A stretch of DNA of 63,812 bases from Stagonosporopsis chrysanthemi (lineage: Eukaryota > Ascomycota > Dothideomycetes > Pleosporales > Didymellaceae): assembly GCA_022560025.1 (NCBI GenBank), contig JAFISE010000173.1, forward strand, positions 1 to 63,812. Reading direction: 5' to 3'. A program made the position numbers and the translations under genes. A model generated the notes under the pieces. The model had not been told where the DNA came from. It ran no database searches and saw nothing but the letters and a program-made list of their open reading frames with translations. Numbering within the stretch: the first letter of the stretch is position 1; the number at the start of each line of letters is the position of its first letter. Below, piece after piece: positions 45,274 to 55,400 of the stretch.

Positions 45274-45623
45274 ATGGCTACCCCACCAGCACAGCCTCCA
45301 ACCCCCAGCGGCTCAATGGTACACACATCCATATATACCATACAGCCCCAACTAACACATCCCAGTCTCCAGGCCTGAATACCAGCACAGACAGTTCCGC
45401 CGAGCTGGCAGCCGTCGTAGACGATCTGTTAAACCAGCTCAACACCAAGTTCACCACCATTAGCAGTGACCTGCTGTCCAAGAGTGAGTCTCCTATGCCG
45501 TCCACAGATGCTGACTGCTGAAGTGCTGACGATATGGTAGTGGACGATATGTCTCGTCGGCTGGACAATCTGGAGTCGCAGATCCAGGCGGGAGACGGCA
45601 AGGGGCCGAGTGCTGGCAAGTAG
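45274..45623 (+). CDS. HSBP1: Heat shock factor-binding protein 1 homologue
   Basis: Three tiny exons, 45274-45318, 45366-45483 and 45541-45623, give 81 aa. After a Pro-rich lead (MATPPAQPPTPSGSM) comes a single coiled coil with the HSBP1 signature: ELAAVVDDLLNQLNTKF, TTISSDLLSK-MDDMSRRLDNLE. Human HSBP1 is 76 aa; it forms coiled-coil trimers, is known to bind heat-shock factor, and has been tied to assembly of the WASH complex. Which of these applies in fungi is not clear. Its start lies about 300 bp from EBP2's start in a divergent arrangement. The gene is easy to miss because no exon exceeds 40 codons. Confidence 0.92.
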
Positions 45624-46052
45624 GCATCGTTGGCACGAACACCTCCTGCCGCTGTCGTCTTGTACAAATCTGGGGCGCAGCGCAGCGCATCACCTTCGAG
45701 ACCGAGGGTCTGACTGATCTGGAGTGTTCAACCGCAGGGGTTGGGGCATCAAAAGCTGTGCCATAGGCCATCCAGGTTGGGCGGCAGAACCTCAAGGGCA
45801 GCAAGATGGGCTTTCAGCGTTGCCCCGTTGCATGCATAGGCGTTTGGAGCGTTGTAGAATGCTTTTGAATTGATATCATAACTCTATCTCTACAGGCTGG
45901 TTCGCCATCATTTCACTTTTGAGTCAAGGCTCATTTGCAGTCATTGCACCTTCACCCGGACAACAGCATCGCTACAACTCGCTCTTAGACTCAGAGCACA
46001 TCATGATCCTGGCACCGTTGCCACTCCGGCCCATGGGCGTACAGTTGTCTTT
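45624..46052. other. Convergent intergenic region
   Basis: 3' flanks of HSBP1 and the PDI gene, about 430 bp. No further feature seen. Confidence 0.45.
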
Positions 46053-47198
46053 CTACAACTCGCTCTTGTCGTCCGTGCCCAAGAACCTCCTCAGGATGTT
46101 GCTCCTGGAAATCAAGTCGTCGAGCTTCTCGGGAGCCAAGTTGCCCTTCCCGATCAAGCCCTGCAGACGCTTGGACTCCTTCTCAGCATACTCCTTGTTA
46201 GCGCCGGCCTTCTGGAAGACCTTAACATAGTACTGAGCGTACTTGTCCTTCAAGGTCGAGGCGAGGGTTGTAGCCTCCTCGACACCATCGCCGTAGGCGT
46301 TCTTGAACTTCTCAATGACAGTGTCGAAGGCCTCAATGGTGCCACCGGTGGCATCGAGACCGCCGCCAACCGCGCGATGAGTGCCGGAGTTCTTGTTGAG
46401 GAACTGAACGAACGCCTCCTCAGAACGGGCACCCTCGTAGGGGCTGGGCTCGGCAGAGCCCTTCTTGAAGAACTTGATTGTAGGGTAGGAAGAGACGCCC
46501 TGCTCCTTGGCGAGGGCCTTCGCGTTCTCAGCTTCGGCGTCGACCTTGGCGATCAGGACGTCGGGCTCGTTGGCAAAAGTGTTGGCGAGAGCCTCCCAGG
46601 TGGGGGCGAGGGTCTTGCAGTCTGAGTTTGTTAGCAATTACCGTAAAAACAACGAGGATCCAAACGCACGTCCGCACCAGGGAGCGGTGAAAGCAACCAG
46701 AACATCCTGATCCTTGCCAACCTTCTGCTTGAAGCTCTGGTCGTCGAGGAAGGTGACGGCGCTGGGAAGCTTGCCCTTGACCTTGGGCTTGACGGCGGTC
46801 TTCTCGGTGATGAACTTGGTCAAGCTCTCGAGATCACGGCCGCCCTTGTAATCCTCAGGCTTGTCGCTCTTTCCGTCGAACCACTTTAATGTAGGGAACC
46901 CTGTGACGCCAAAGCGCTTGCCCAGCGACTTGTGCTCGTCTGCATCAACCTTGGCGACCGAGACCTTGCCAGCAGCATGCTGGAAGCCGGTGGCAAGCTC
47001 CTCGTAGACGGGGGCGAGGTTCTTGCAATGGCCGCACCACGGGGCGAAGAATTCGACGAGGGCAGGCTTGCCCGACTTCAGGACGACTTCATCGAAGTTC
47101 TTGGGTGTGAGGTCGATGACGGAGGATGCAGGCGCTGAAGCGGAGGCAAGGGCGGGGAGCAGTGCAACGACCGCAGGAAGAATGCGGTTGAAAAGCAT
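46053..47198 (-). CDS. Protein disulfide-isomerase, two-thioredoxin-domain type
   Basis: Two exons, 46670-47198 and 46053-46621, give 365 aa. The 48-nt intron splits the second active site (APWCG-HCKTLAP). Residues 1-21 (MLFNRILPAVVALLPALASAS) are a signal peptide. Two thioredoxin domains carry CGHC (EFFAPWCGHCKNLAPVYEEL and TAPWCGHCKTLAPTWEAL), with cis-Pro segments GFPTLKWF and SYPTIKFF. A helical ERp29c-like domain follows (YGDGVEEATTLASTLKDKYAQYYVKVFQKAG). It forms and rearranges disulfides in the ER lumen, as ERp38-type PDIs do in fungi and plants. The last residues are DDKSEL, a non-standard HDEL-like retention signal. CACGTG lies at 47487-47492, about 290 bp upstream, a possible bZIP or bHLH site. 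Confidence 0.94.
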
Positions 47199-47619
47199 AA
47201 TGATGGTGTTCTGCAGTCCTCGATTGCGAACGAGGTCTGAAATATATTGGTGTTGGAGTCGGGATGGAAGCTACATGGTAGCTGCAGGTGGCGGGACCCT
47301 TAGCGCCTCGTGGCCTCTTCCTCGAGTAAGCTGTTTCACTGACAAATCCAATGCGGAAGGGAGCAGGCACGCAGTCGTCGCGTGAGAGAACGTATTACTG
47401 ATTATCAAAGCCACCGTGTAATCAGAAAGCAAATGTATGATGCTCGACCATGGCATGAGCAGCTCAGGGTTCAAGGGTTCGGGAAGCACGTGCATGGGTC
47501 GCACTCGCAGGACATGCCAACAGATGTAACTGCAACTAGATTTCGATGTTGAGTGAGATAGTGTGAATTCGCAATGGGTATCAATATCAACTCCTAATCC
47601 TACTCTCCAATGGAATGCT
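47199..47619. other. Promoter region of the PDI gene
   Basis: About 420 bp between the thioredoxin stop and the PDI start. It contains the palindrome CACGTG at 47487-47492. No gene seen. Confidence 0.45.
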
Positions 47620-48084
47620 CTACTTCTTGTTCTTCTGCATGAGCCTCTCGAGCATGCTCAGCCCATCATCGTTATTCGCCTTCGGTACAGCAGGCTTCTC
47701 CTCAGTCGCGGGCGTCGCTTTCTCTTCAGCCTTCGGTGCCGCACTGCCAGTGCTCTTCAGGTTCGCAGTCGCGTTCTCGATCGCGCTCTTCAGCTTCCTT
47801 GGATCCGCGCCCTTGATCTCCTCGATCTGCTTGCCGTTCTTGAACAGAAGGAATGTCGGCATGGCCTGGATACCGTACTGTGCTGCAATCTCCCTCGCTT
47901 CATCGACATTGACCTTGACGAACGCGAACTTGCCCTCTGCAGCATGTGCGGTGCTGAGCTGGTTGTAGATGGGTGCGATCTGCTTGCAAGGTGGGCACCA
48001 TGTTGCATAAAAGTCCGCGATCAGGTAAGTGTGGCCTGACAGGAGCGTGCGAAAGTGCAGGCTTTCAGTAACTTCTGTTGGCAT
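47620..48084 (-). CDS. Thioredoxin with C-terminal extension
   Basis: Single exon, 154 aa. Residues 1-105 form a thioredoxin fold with active site ADFYATWCPPCKQIAPIY (Cys30 and Cys33) and cis-Pro motif QAMPTFLLFKNGK. Typical cytosolic thioredoxins have WCGPC; here it is WCPPC, which usually alters redox potential or partner choice. After the fold comes an extension of about 50 residues rich in Ala, Glu, Lys and Pro, ending GLSMLERLMQKNKK, probably a short amphipathic helix. No signal peptide is seen, so it should be cytosolic. It lies upstream of the secreted-protein gene and downstream of PDI on the same strand. Confidence 0.93.
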   Translation of the reverse strand: MPTEVTESLHFRTLLSGHTYLIADFYATWCPPCKQIAPIYNQLSTAHAAEGKFAFVKVNVDEAREIAAQYGIQAMPTFLLFKNGKQIEEIKGADPRKLKSAIENATANLKSTGSAAPKAEEKATPATEEKPAVPKANNDDGLSMLERLMQKNKK

Positions 48085-48380
48085 GTTGGCGAGCTAGGCT
48101 TGCTTCTCTTGCGGTTTGGTAGGCAGCAGATTTCTTGAATGTGTTGGTATGAGCTCCTGGATATTCCAAACGAGTTTGTGATTCTGATCAAGTGCTGTCT
48201 GTAACTGAGCGGGCCCCTGGGACGTATTATATCTCCAATGTCAATGGCGCGATAATGTAGAAGGTTCTACGTGCTGAGCAGACAGAAGTTATAGATTGAT
48301 CTCGACGAATCAGCATTTGTCATCGTTCGTTGCCCCACTTGTACTTAGACCATGCCAATATCCCAATACACATGCACGGA
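48085..48380. other. Short intergenic region
   Basis: About 300 bp, thioredoxin promoter and 3' flank of the secreted-protein gene. Nothing distinctive seen. Confidence 0.4.
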
Positions 48381-49546
48381 CTAAAGATTGTTGTACTGTA
48401 CGCCGCAAGGGCCTGCAAAATCTCCAGTACTTCTGAACGCGGGACTGTTGTCCCGTACATATGTCAGTCCAGAGAACAGGCCGCTTGGACACGAGCTCGA
48501 GACCCCGATTCCACTTCCTATAGCAAAAGCTTGCTGCACTACGCAGCCTTGGTACGAGTACCAATACGCTTGGATGCAATTAGATACGCTGAAGTAGCAT
48601 GCATTGCAGCAAGCTTCTGCACTCGCACCCCTGGGGTCGCTTAGTTCAAATCTTGAGTTTGAAATGCTTAGGTCGCTGGAATACTGCGCATCGCCGTATG
48701 GAATGGTAGAAATCAGTGTCGGAACTGGCGTCGCGCATGCTAGGGAGGGTTAGCTATCGAAGTTCCGTATCAGTTCAAAAGAAAACGTACGGTATAGTGT
48801 CAGTGTGGTGGTTGTAGACAATGTCGTTGTACTTGTAGCTGTGTATGTCGAAAGAGGAGTTATCGTTGTCGTGATCGTACTCTGCAAGAGTGTTAGAAGG
48901 TCACCGCGTACAGGGTGGAATATATTGGCTTACAGTAGCTGATGAAGCCGCCGTTGATGTCGTGCTGACCACATTTGTCTTGACTTGGATATCTAAGCAT
49001 TGACAGCCAGTTGATATGGCATCGTTTGCGAATGCTTTTAGATAATCGGGCTTCTTGGATTCATTGTTGCGTTCTTTGATTGTCTTTGCCCGCTTGTGGG
49101 TACCGGGAGCTTGGGGACTTCCAGGTAGGAAAACATAAGATACAGGCACAGTACTGAACGGAGCATTAGTGCACGCTCTTAGATGTCACAAGCACACTTA
49201 CATAATTGATGTGGTTGTGATCACACTTGTGGGGGCCGTAACGGTCGCAGTCACTTCGACGGTGACTACACTAGTTGTTTCCCTATGGTGGCATCAGCTT
49301 TGTCTTTATCCTGACTATCAATAGCACCTACACTGTGAAGATAGATGTAACGGCTGGTACATCTAGGTAAGAGGAGCAGAAAAGTGTCGCTTTGTAAGCT
49401 TTAAGCACCTTAACAATGACGTTGACCTTCTCGCAGAGCACTTCAGGCACTTGACCTGTGGCATAGTTCCGCTCAATAACTACTGGTGTAGGACTTGACT
49501 GTACTGCTGCAGCGAGAAGAGTAACGAGAATAGCGTGGCGAAGCAT
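48381..49546 (-). CDS. Secreted Ser/Thr-rich protein with Cys-rich C-terminal domain
   Basis: Five exons, 49332-49546, 49202-49282, 48934-49153, 48791-48881 and 48381-48739, with introns of 48-52 nt, join in frame to 321 aa. MLRHAILVTLLAAAVQSSPTP is a signal peptide. Next is CEKVNVIVKVLKAYKATLFCSS, then a Thr/Val-rich linker (TTSVVTVEVTATVTAPTSV). A basic segment (GTHKRAKTIKERNNESKK) includes a possible Kex2-type site. A second Thr-rich stalk follows (STITTTITPLSTYTATSTTT). The final 115 residues form a Cys-rich module: EACCNACYFSVSNC, AYWYSYQGC, SSCPSGLFSGLTYV, and GPCGVQYNN at the end. Fungal secreted proteins often end in such a C...GPCG module. Function unknown; likely extracellular or wall-linked. 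Confidence 0.82.
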
Positions 49547-50286
49547 GGCTGTGATGATTTCTGTAACGAAAGGGCGAGCTCAAGATAAGATATTTCAGTA
49601 TAGCCATGATGTCGATTGTACAAGTATTGACTGCCTACCCATCCCACGTGACGCGCAAACCCCTGTCAACTTTGCGCCACAATATGAGTAAAGCTGAAGC
49701 TGCATCGTAGGAAGTACCGCACATCGCTAGCCCATAGCCCAAGACGGACTGTTGGGCGTAGTGCGAAAGCATGCACAGGGACAGCGATCGAGTGGCTGCA
49801 CCGGAGTATTCGCCGCAATGCTGGCGCCAGCGGAGGGGAGTTTGTACCGCCGAAAGTATCGAGCTTCCAAGGCAAGTGTGGTGTCCCGTGGCAGGCTGCA
49901 TGGCAATACATCAATGTAGGGTGACTTGGTCATTGACCAATCACAAGCAGGTAGACTATCGAGTACCTGCAGGTGCCTTAGTCCGATCCGCTCGGAGTGC
50001 CCCAAATAGACTCTTGACTTCCTCTTGAGAATTGACCCCTTGCAAAGAGCGTTTGCGGGTCTGTGGGCTTGGGCAGCTTCGGAAGTGTATGGTCATGTGG
50101 AAGCGGTAGCGAGCTGCAAAGCAGAGATGTTGGCAGGGTCGTGAAAGGATGTAGGCACGAAGCGTGCATTCTTGCATTGCAAAACCCAGGAACAACCTCC
50201 TTTACATGGACGCCCCGCTATGATTGTAAGCGTTTCGTGCAGCAGTAACATGTCTCTGTCACCGAGTTCCGCGCATATCGAGCCAA
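49547..50286. other. Intergenic region
   Basis: About 740 bp upstream of the secreted-protein gene. No gene or clear element seen. Confidence 0.4.
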
Positions 50287-50999
50287 CTAGCCGCCTCCTC
50301 TCCCCAGAATCTCCTCTCTCTCCAGCACCTCTGGCTTGAACTTAATCAGGAACACAGTCTTGTCCGGCCACATTGCCTTCGCATCCTTTCCCTGCTCTTG
50401 CTCCCCTACGCTATGCGCTGTGACGCCTTCGGTTGGAAACCCAGCACCGTCACAGACGCCCTCTATCACTCCGGCAACGAAAGCTGCGCAGTTCAGACTA
50501 CTCAGCTCCCTCGGTAATGATATGTACTGGTTGACCATAGGCTCGTTATCGAAGAGCATGTATTGCCCAGGCTCACTAGACTTTTCCAACGCATCAGCAG
50601 GCCGCCCGAAGAGATGTCTATATAAGGTTTGTGCGATGAACTGGAGGAGAGGGAGGATTCGAGTCGGCCGTATGCTTGCGAGCGGGTTAGAGGAACGAGA
50701 GAGCAGGAGGTCAAGCAGTCGCAGGCCGATCGGGTATCCTTGTGAGTTGAGTCTGTTCAAAGTATCAGCATAGCTCCTCGCAAACCGCATTTCTGAGCTA
50801 TTGGTAGTCCATACTTTTGCTCTAGATCTCCGACATTTGTGACCCCTCTCTGCGCATATGCAATCATCTCGATGAACAGGTATGCAAATGCGGCCCTACT
50901 AAGCTCCGCATTCTTGCTCCTGTTCAGGTTTCGGTCGTATATGCTCTTCTTGTTCGATGGGTACCGCAGACCGGAGCCCTGGTTTGGTGTCCCGCTCAT
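50287..50999 (-). CDS. TRS31: TRAPP complex subunit Trs31
   Basis: Two exons, 50815-50999 and 50287-50752 (62-nt intron), give 216 aa. The junction restores GDLEQK-LNSQGYPIGLRLLDLL, a conserved block of the Bet3-fold subunit Trs31/TRAPPC5. Other matches are KSIYDRNLNRSKNAELSRAAFAYLF, RILPLLQFIAQTLYRHLFG and LSSLNCAAFVAGVIEGVC, followed by GFPTEGVTAH. TRAPP complexes are guanine-nucleotide exchange factors for Ypt1 and Ypt31/32 and tether vesicles at the Golgi. The length is close to fungal homologues. Confidence 0.95.
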
Positions 51000-52244
51000 C
51001 GTTGCGTCTTGTGCTTGTGGTGCTGCTCAGTCGTAATGTGGTCGCTGCCGAACGTCGATTCTTGCTCCGAGCAATGTAGCAGGCGCGCTTTCTAGGAGAG
51101 GCGCTGGCAGTGATCGAGAAATATCGCAGCTGTAGTGGTGGGAGTGTATGGAATGACGCTGGCCATACTGGAGCTCGCCCGCCGCGGTTCTGGTGGAGCG
51201 CGATGTGGGTCCGTCCGAGAGCGCGGGCGGTGAGGCTGGGTCGCCAAGTCAGGAACGACACCTCGTCGTCGTCAAAGGTGCTCACAACGTTGCAAAGTCG
51301 TGCAAACCATCTAGTTGCTATCAACTGCCTATCACGTTACGCGGAAAGTGGGCTGCAGCATGTAGGCCCTCAAGATTATTGCGCGCAGACCCTGTGATGT
51401 AACAGCCATCCAGAGGACTACATCTCCTGTGCATACCGTGCAACAAACAATGTTGATCGCAACAATTGGCCCACGGTCTAATTCTCAGCAACCCAAGAGA
51501 CTGCCTTCTGTTGCTTCCCAGTGATGTTCCTGGCATGATTGGGTTGGCAACATTCGTTATCCGCTTCCTCTACGACATGATCTGGTCCAAGTGTCGATTT
51601 ATACATGCTCTTGAGCCGTTCGCCGGTTGGACACTACGCCTTTCATCTGTGAAGTAGTCTTACATTTAGGAAAGTATGAGGTTTCCTGCATCTGCTCAAT
51701 GTCTTTCTGGGTCGAGCACGTGCGGAAAGACACTCAGCCGCCAATGTATCGCGCAGGTCGCCCATGTCAAGAAGAGAGAAGAACCGCGGGTACTTTCAGT
51801 TGCTGCTGGTCAGTGGGAGAGCTATACTATCGCTCTCTATATGTTAGGCTATTGACGTTGGAACTTCTGTGGTTTCGGTAGAGAGAATGCAGATTCGATC
51901 AACCATATAAAAGCGAACTATTTCGTAGTACATGGACGAACGTGGGAGCCGGGCGCAAGGAATTAATGTCCCAGTCTGGATCTAAGGTACCACTTCCAGT
52001 CAGGTACAGTTCAGAGTAGTGGCGTTAAGGATGCAAATTTACAGTTGTCATCTCGTAGCTATATGACTGCTATTTCCCTCAACTGTATAGCCGCTCCTAG
52101 ACTGTGTAGTCAACTTCACCCTCAAGCTAACAGTCAAAAGCCCCCTCCGTAGCTAACAACCTCCGAGCCGTATAGCTGACCTCTCCCACTCGCCAGTCAC
52201 ACGCCCAACCACACCCTCCTATACATACACCAAATATCTCTCGC
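51000..52244. other. Intergenic region
   Basis: About 1.25 kb between the TRS31 start and the stop of the next gene. Open frames near 50900-51400 overlap TRS31 or lack motifs. No gene supported. Confidence 0.45.
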
Positions 52245-52994
52245 TCACCCCACCCTCGTCCCCAGCAGCACAGAACACTTCATAGCCTTCCACCTCACCT
52301 TCCCCAAACCATCCTTCCACACCCCCGCCCGACACTCCCCACACGTCCTCCACGCCTCATCATCTCTCCACCCACACCCTCGATACCCAAACCTCAACAC
52401 CCCAGCCCCATAGTCAAACGGGCCAATCAGTACATCCTCGTACCCGGGGATATAGTGCTTGACGCTCCACACCAGCCCGGGCGCCAGGTCGAGCGCGCAC
52501 CCCAGGTTGCCGTTGGTGTACTTGGCGCCGGCGAGGCGGGCGACGCCAGGGTCCTGGGATTCCCAGAGCTGAAGCTGGAAGGGAAGGATGATGAGCGTGG
52601 AGGGGGGGTGGGCGGAGGGAATTGGGTCGGTGATTATGAAGGGGTGGAAGGTTAGGGTTGAGGTGGCGAGGGGGTGGATGGCGTTGGAGAGGGGGGTGGG
52701 GAAAAGGGGTGCGGTAGTGATGGTTGGGAATGCGAGGATGGAGGGAGTGAGGTGTTGGGGTGGTGGTGGGGTTGGGGAGGCGTGGGTGGAGATGATGTCG
52801 GCATTGTCGGCGTCATGCTCGAGCGCCTGGAGACGTCTGTTGAGTGAGTTGTCCGCTGTGGGAAGCCTGTGAGCCTCATCCCGAGCTCCGAACTCCATAT
52901 CGGCGCACTTGGAGAGAGGTGTGGCTATGGCCGAAGGGGCTGGAGCAGCAAGACTGACGACCACGGTGAGTAGAAGAAGAGTGAGGTAGTTCAT
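52245..52994 (-). CDS. Small secreted protein of unknown function
   Basis: Single exon, 249 aa from the ATG at 52994 (MNYLTLLLLTVVVSLAAPAPS), which gives a clean signal peptide; the frame upstream to 53156 contains a second Met but destroys the signal. The middle is Pro/Ser/Thr-rich (ASPTPPPPQHL and similar). The C-terminal half is folded-looking and contains six cysteines in all: CADMEFG, GNLGCALDL, GYRGCGWRDDEAWRTCGECRAGVW, and MKCSVLLG. I recognise no family. Size, signal and cysteines are compatible with an effector-like or wall-associated protein, but nothing proves it. Confidence 0.7.
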   Translation of the reverse strand: MNYLTLLLLTVVVSLAAPAPSAIATPLSKCADMEFGARDEAHRLPTADNSLNRRLQALEHDADNADIISTHASPTPPPPQHLTPSILAFPTITTAPLFPTPLSNAIHPLATSTLTFHPFIITDPIPSAHPPSTLIILPFQLQLWESQDPGVARLAGAKYTNGNLGCALDLAPGLVWSVKHYIPGYEDVLIGPFDYGAGVLRFGYRGCGWRDDEAWRTCGECRAGVWKDGLGKVRWKAMKCSVLLGTRVG

Positions 52995-53827
52995 GGTGTT
53001 CGTGCTGTGTACTAGCGAGTGGTGGTAGTGCTCATCAGTAGTATGGAGGAGGTCCTTGAGGTAAAGCAGAGAAAGATCGTGCCATGCATGAATGGCGCGA
53101 GGAAGCGTAATATATGTGGATGTGAATAGAGAGTGAGGCATTGTGCAGCAAACCAATTACTACTCGAATCGCCGTGTTGCAATCGAAGGTGCACAGGGAA
53201 CATGCGCTGCATCTCGATATCTACAATATATCTCATCACACTTACTTTCGTGACAAGCGCTTCTAGGGTAGCGTGTCCCCTGAAAAATCGTACTGCTGAA
53301 TCCAGCACTGAGACCCGATAGCTGCGTTTGGTCTGGGCCGGGTAATTGTATGTCACAACTTTGGTAACTCGTCTCCAATCAGAAGTGCCTGAATCTATCT
53401 TTGCAATCGAAAGTCGTCCATGGTATGCAATCGTTTCGGTTTCACATTTGGATGATTTTGACGCAGTGTAGCATAGCACCCGACACGCGTGCACCTGCTG
53501 ACAGGCGAAACTGTTTTGTACTTCATGGTATCTGCACCACTATTTTGGTCGCTGTCGAGGGACCTGCCGTGATATGCAGCGATACAAGGCCATCATGGGC
53601 CCTGTCTTCTGATGCTAGAGCCGAATAACCTCGAGATGTGCAAGATAGCTCGGAACGATGCGGTGATAATAATGAAGTGGTATTACAATGACCATACGTA
53701 CAGTTGACTGGGAAAGTGACGGGTATCTGTGGGTGCCAATCGGGCAACAAGGAACGCTGGTAAGGAATCGGTGCAACAAGGAAACCGCTATGTACACAAA
53801 TTGAAGAATGAACAAAAGAAATTCGCT
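52995..53827. other. Intergenic region
   Basis: About 830 bp with no supported gene. Confidence 0.4.
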
Positions 53828-54628
53828 CTATCGCCTGCTTCCCCGCGTGTCGTTGCGCGCGGGATGGCCCATCTCCACATCGGGAATTCTATCTCGACGC
53901 CCGGAGTACGCGCGCTGAGGCTGGCGAACCTGGTCGTGGTGGTCGTCGTAGGTGCCGCGACGCTCGTCCTCCTCGTCGGAGACGTCGATGTAGACAGAGG
54001 CCGGGCGCGGTCGGCTCTCTCTGGGCAGCTTCGAGTTCTTAGCCTTCAGCTCGTCGGGCATGTAGACCTTGTCGAGGTGCTCCTCCAGCAGGCGGACGTT
54101 CTTGCCATTGCACTTGACGGCGGCGTCTGCAATGTCGCCAATGAACGGGACCAGGCCGACGACAAAGTCGAGGGCGAGGTTGAACATCATCATGAACAGG
54201 ACGCCGTTGGGCAGTCCACAGGAAACCTTGCGCATGCTCATGATGAGTTTGAGTGCGAGCAGAGCGTCGGCGGCGTCACCAACTGCTGGGACCAGGCCAA
54301 TGACGGACGACCATCCGAAGCGCACACCCAAGAGAGTGAACAGGGCGTAGTCCATTCGGTAGGCAGTCTTGCGGGCTCTGGCGAGGATGTTGGCCTCCTG
54401 CTCCGGGATGTAGGCCGGAATCTGCTTCTTGACCTTCTTCGTCTTGCCGGGCTTCCTGGGGTGGGGGATCTCCTCGTAGTAGGGATCCTGACTCGCGGTC
54501 AGTCAACGCCGCAGCGCAGTGCGGTGGAGACGACTTACATATTGGCCGCCCGGGGCCTTGTTGGCGTACTTGCTCATCTCGCCCGTGAGCATCTTCTTCG
54601 CCGCATACTTTGCAACAAGCTGCGCCAT
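53828..54628 (-). CDS. DUF4112 membrane protein
   Basis: Two exons, 54539-54628 and 53828-54487 (51-nt intron), give 249 aa. Start is MAQLVAKYAAKKMLTGEMSK; the junction gives PGGQY-DPYYEEIPHPRKPGK. The DUF4112 core is visible as ARARKTAYRMDYALF, GWSSVIGLVPAVGDAADALLALKLI and LALDFVVGLVPFIGDIADAAVKCN. The twin GLVPxxGDxAD repeats mark the family and sit in hydrophobic segments, so it is probably membrane-bound. The C-terminal 60 residues are charged and disordered. No biochemical role is known to me. Divergent from DCP2. Confidence 0.9.
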
Positions 54629-55400
54629 GGTGGTGGTGTGGTTGGGGGTAGTGCGGAGAGTGGGCAGACGTGTGAGGAAAGGGGTTCTTGGCTATGGATG
54701 GAGTCTGAGTCGTAGAGGAGACCTGCAGAAAGACCTTATATGTGCAGCGTTTCTTTGGCAATGCGGCGACAATGCGATGCGCGGCGGCTGTCTCACAAAG
54801 AGCGGGCGCAAGCTGGTTGGCCGGCGGCTGCCCTCTGGGGAAAATCTGAAACGGGCGCGTCGCTGTCTGCCTATGAACAGCGGCAGGAGCGATTGCAGAC
54901 AACAAAAAATGCTGAGCTGGCGGCCGGGTGGAGATGCAGCAGACAGGGCGAGGGCAGGACGAGTGGCTCTTAAGCACAAGGGCTGCGACGGGGTGCTGCT
55001 AGATCGGCCTGCCCTGATTCCATCACCACGCGACGGGCTGTGACGTGATGGTGTTTCTAGACCCATTCTTCGCGCTCGGCAGCGATCAGCGTCGCTGCTG
55101 TGGCGTTGAGGTGGTGTTGCACCGCCACTGCCCGTCAAGCTTCGAAGCTGCGCTGCGTCTGCGTCGTTGGTGGCATGGTCATGGCAGAACAACCGACACC
55201 CGTCTAGAACCCCCCGCTCGCGCACTCGACATTCTTCCACATTCTTTCCGCGAGGCAGTGCACGGCAAGCTGCATACCGTACTCACCTCGCAGATCTGCA
55301 AGCTCGCTCAGCTTGAGACGCGCCCGCTGCCCGCTGCCCGCCGCCATCCCCGCCGCGCAACTGCCAGGTGCCCAGAGCATGCTGCGCGACACCGGCCAAC
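54629..55400. other. Divergent promoter region of DUF4112 gene and DCP2
   Basis: About 770 bp, GC-rich near DCP2. No gene or sharp regulatory motif seen. Confidence 0.4.

Noticed and set aside
53729..54715. 328-codon plus-strand open frame
   Set aside because: Antisense to the spliced DUF4112 gene, whose own motifs are clear.
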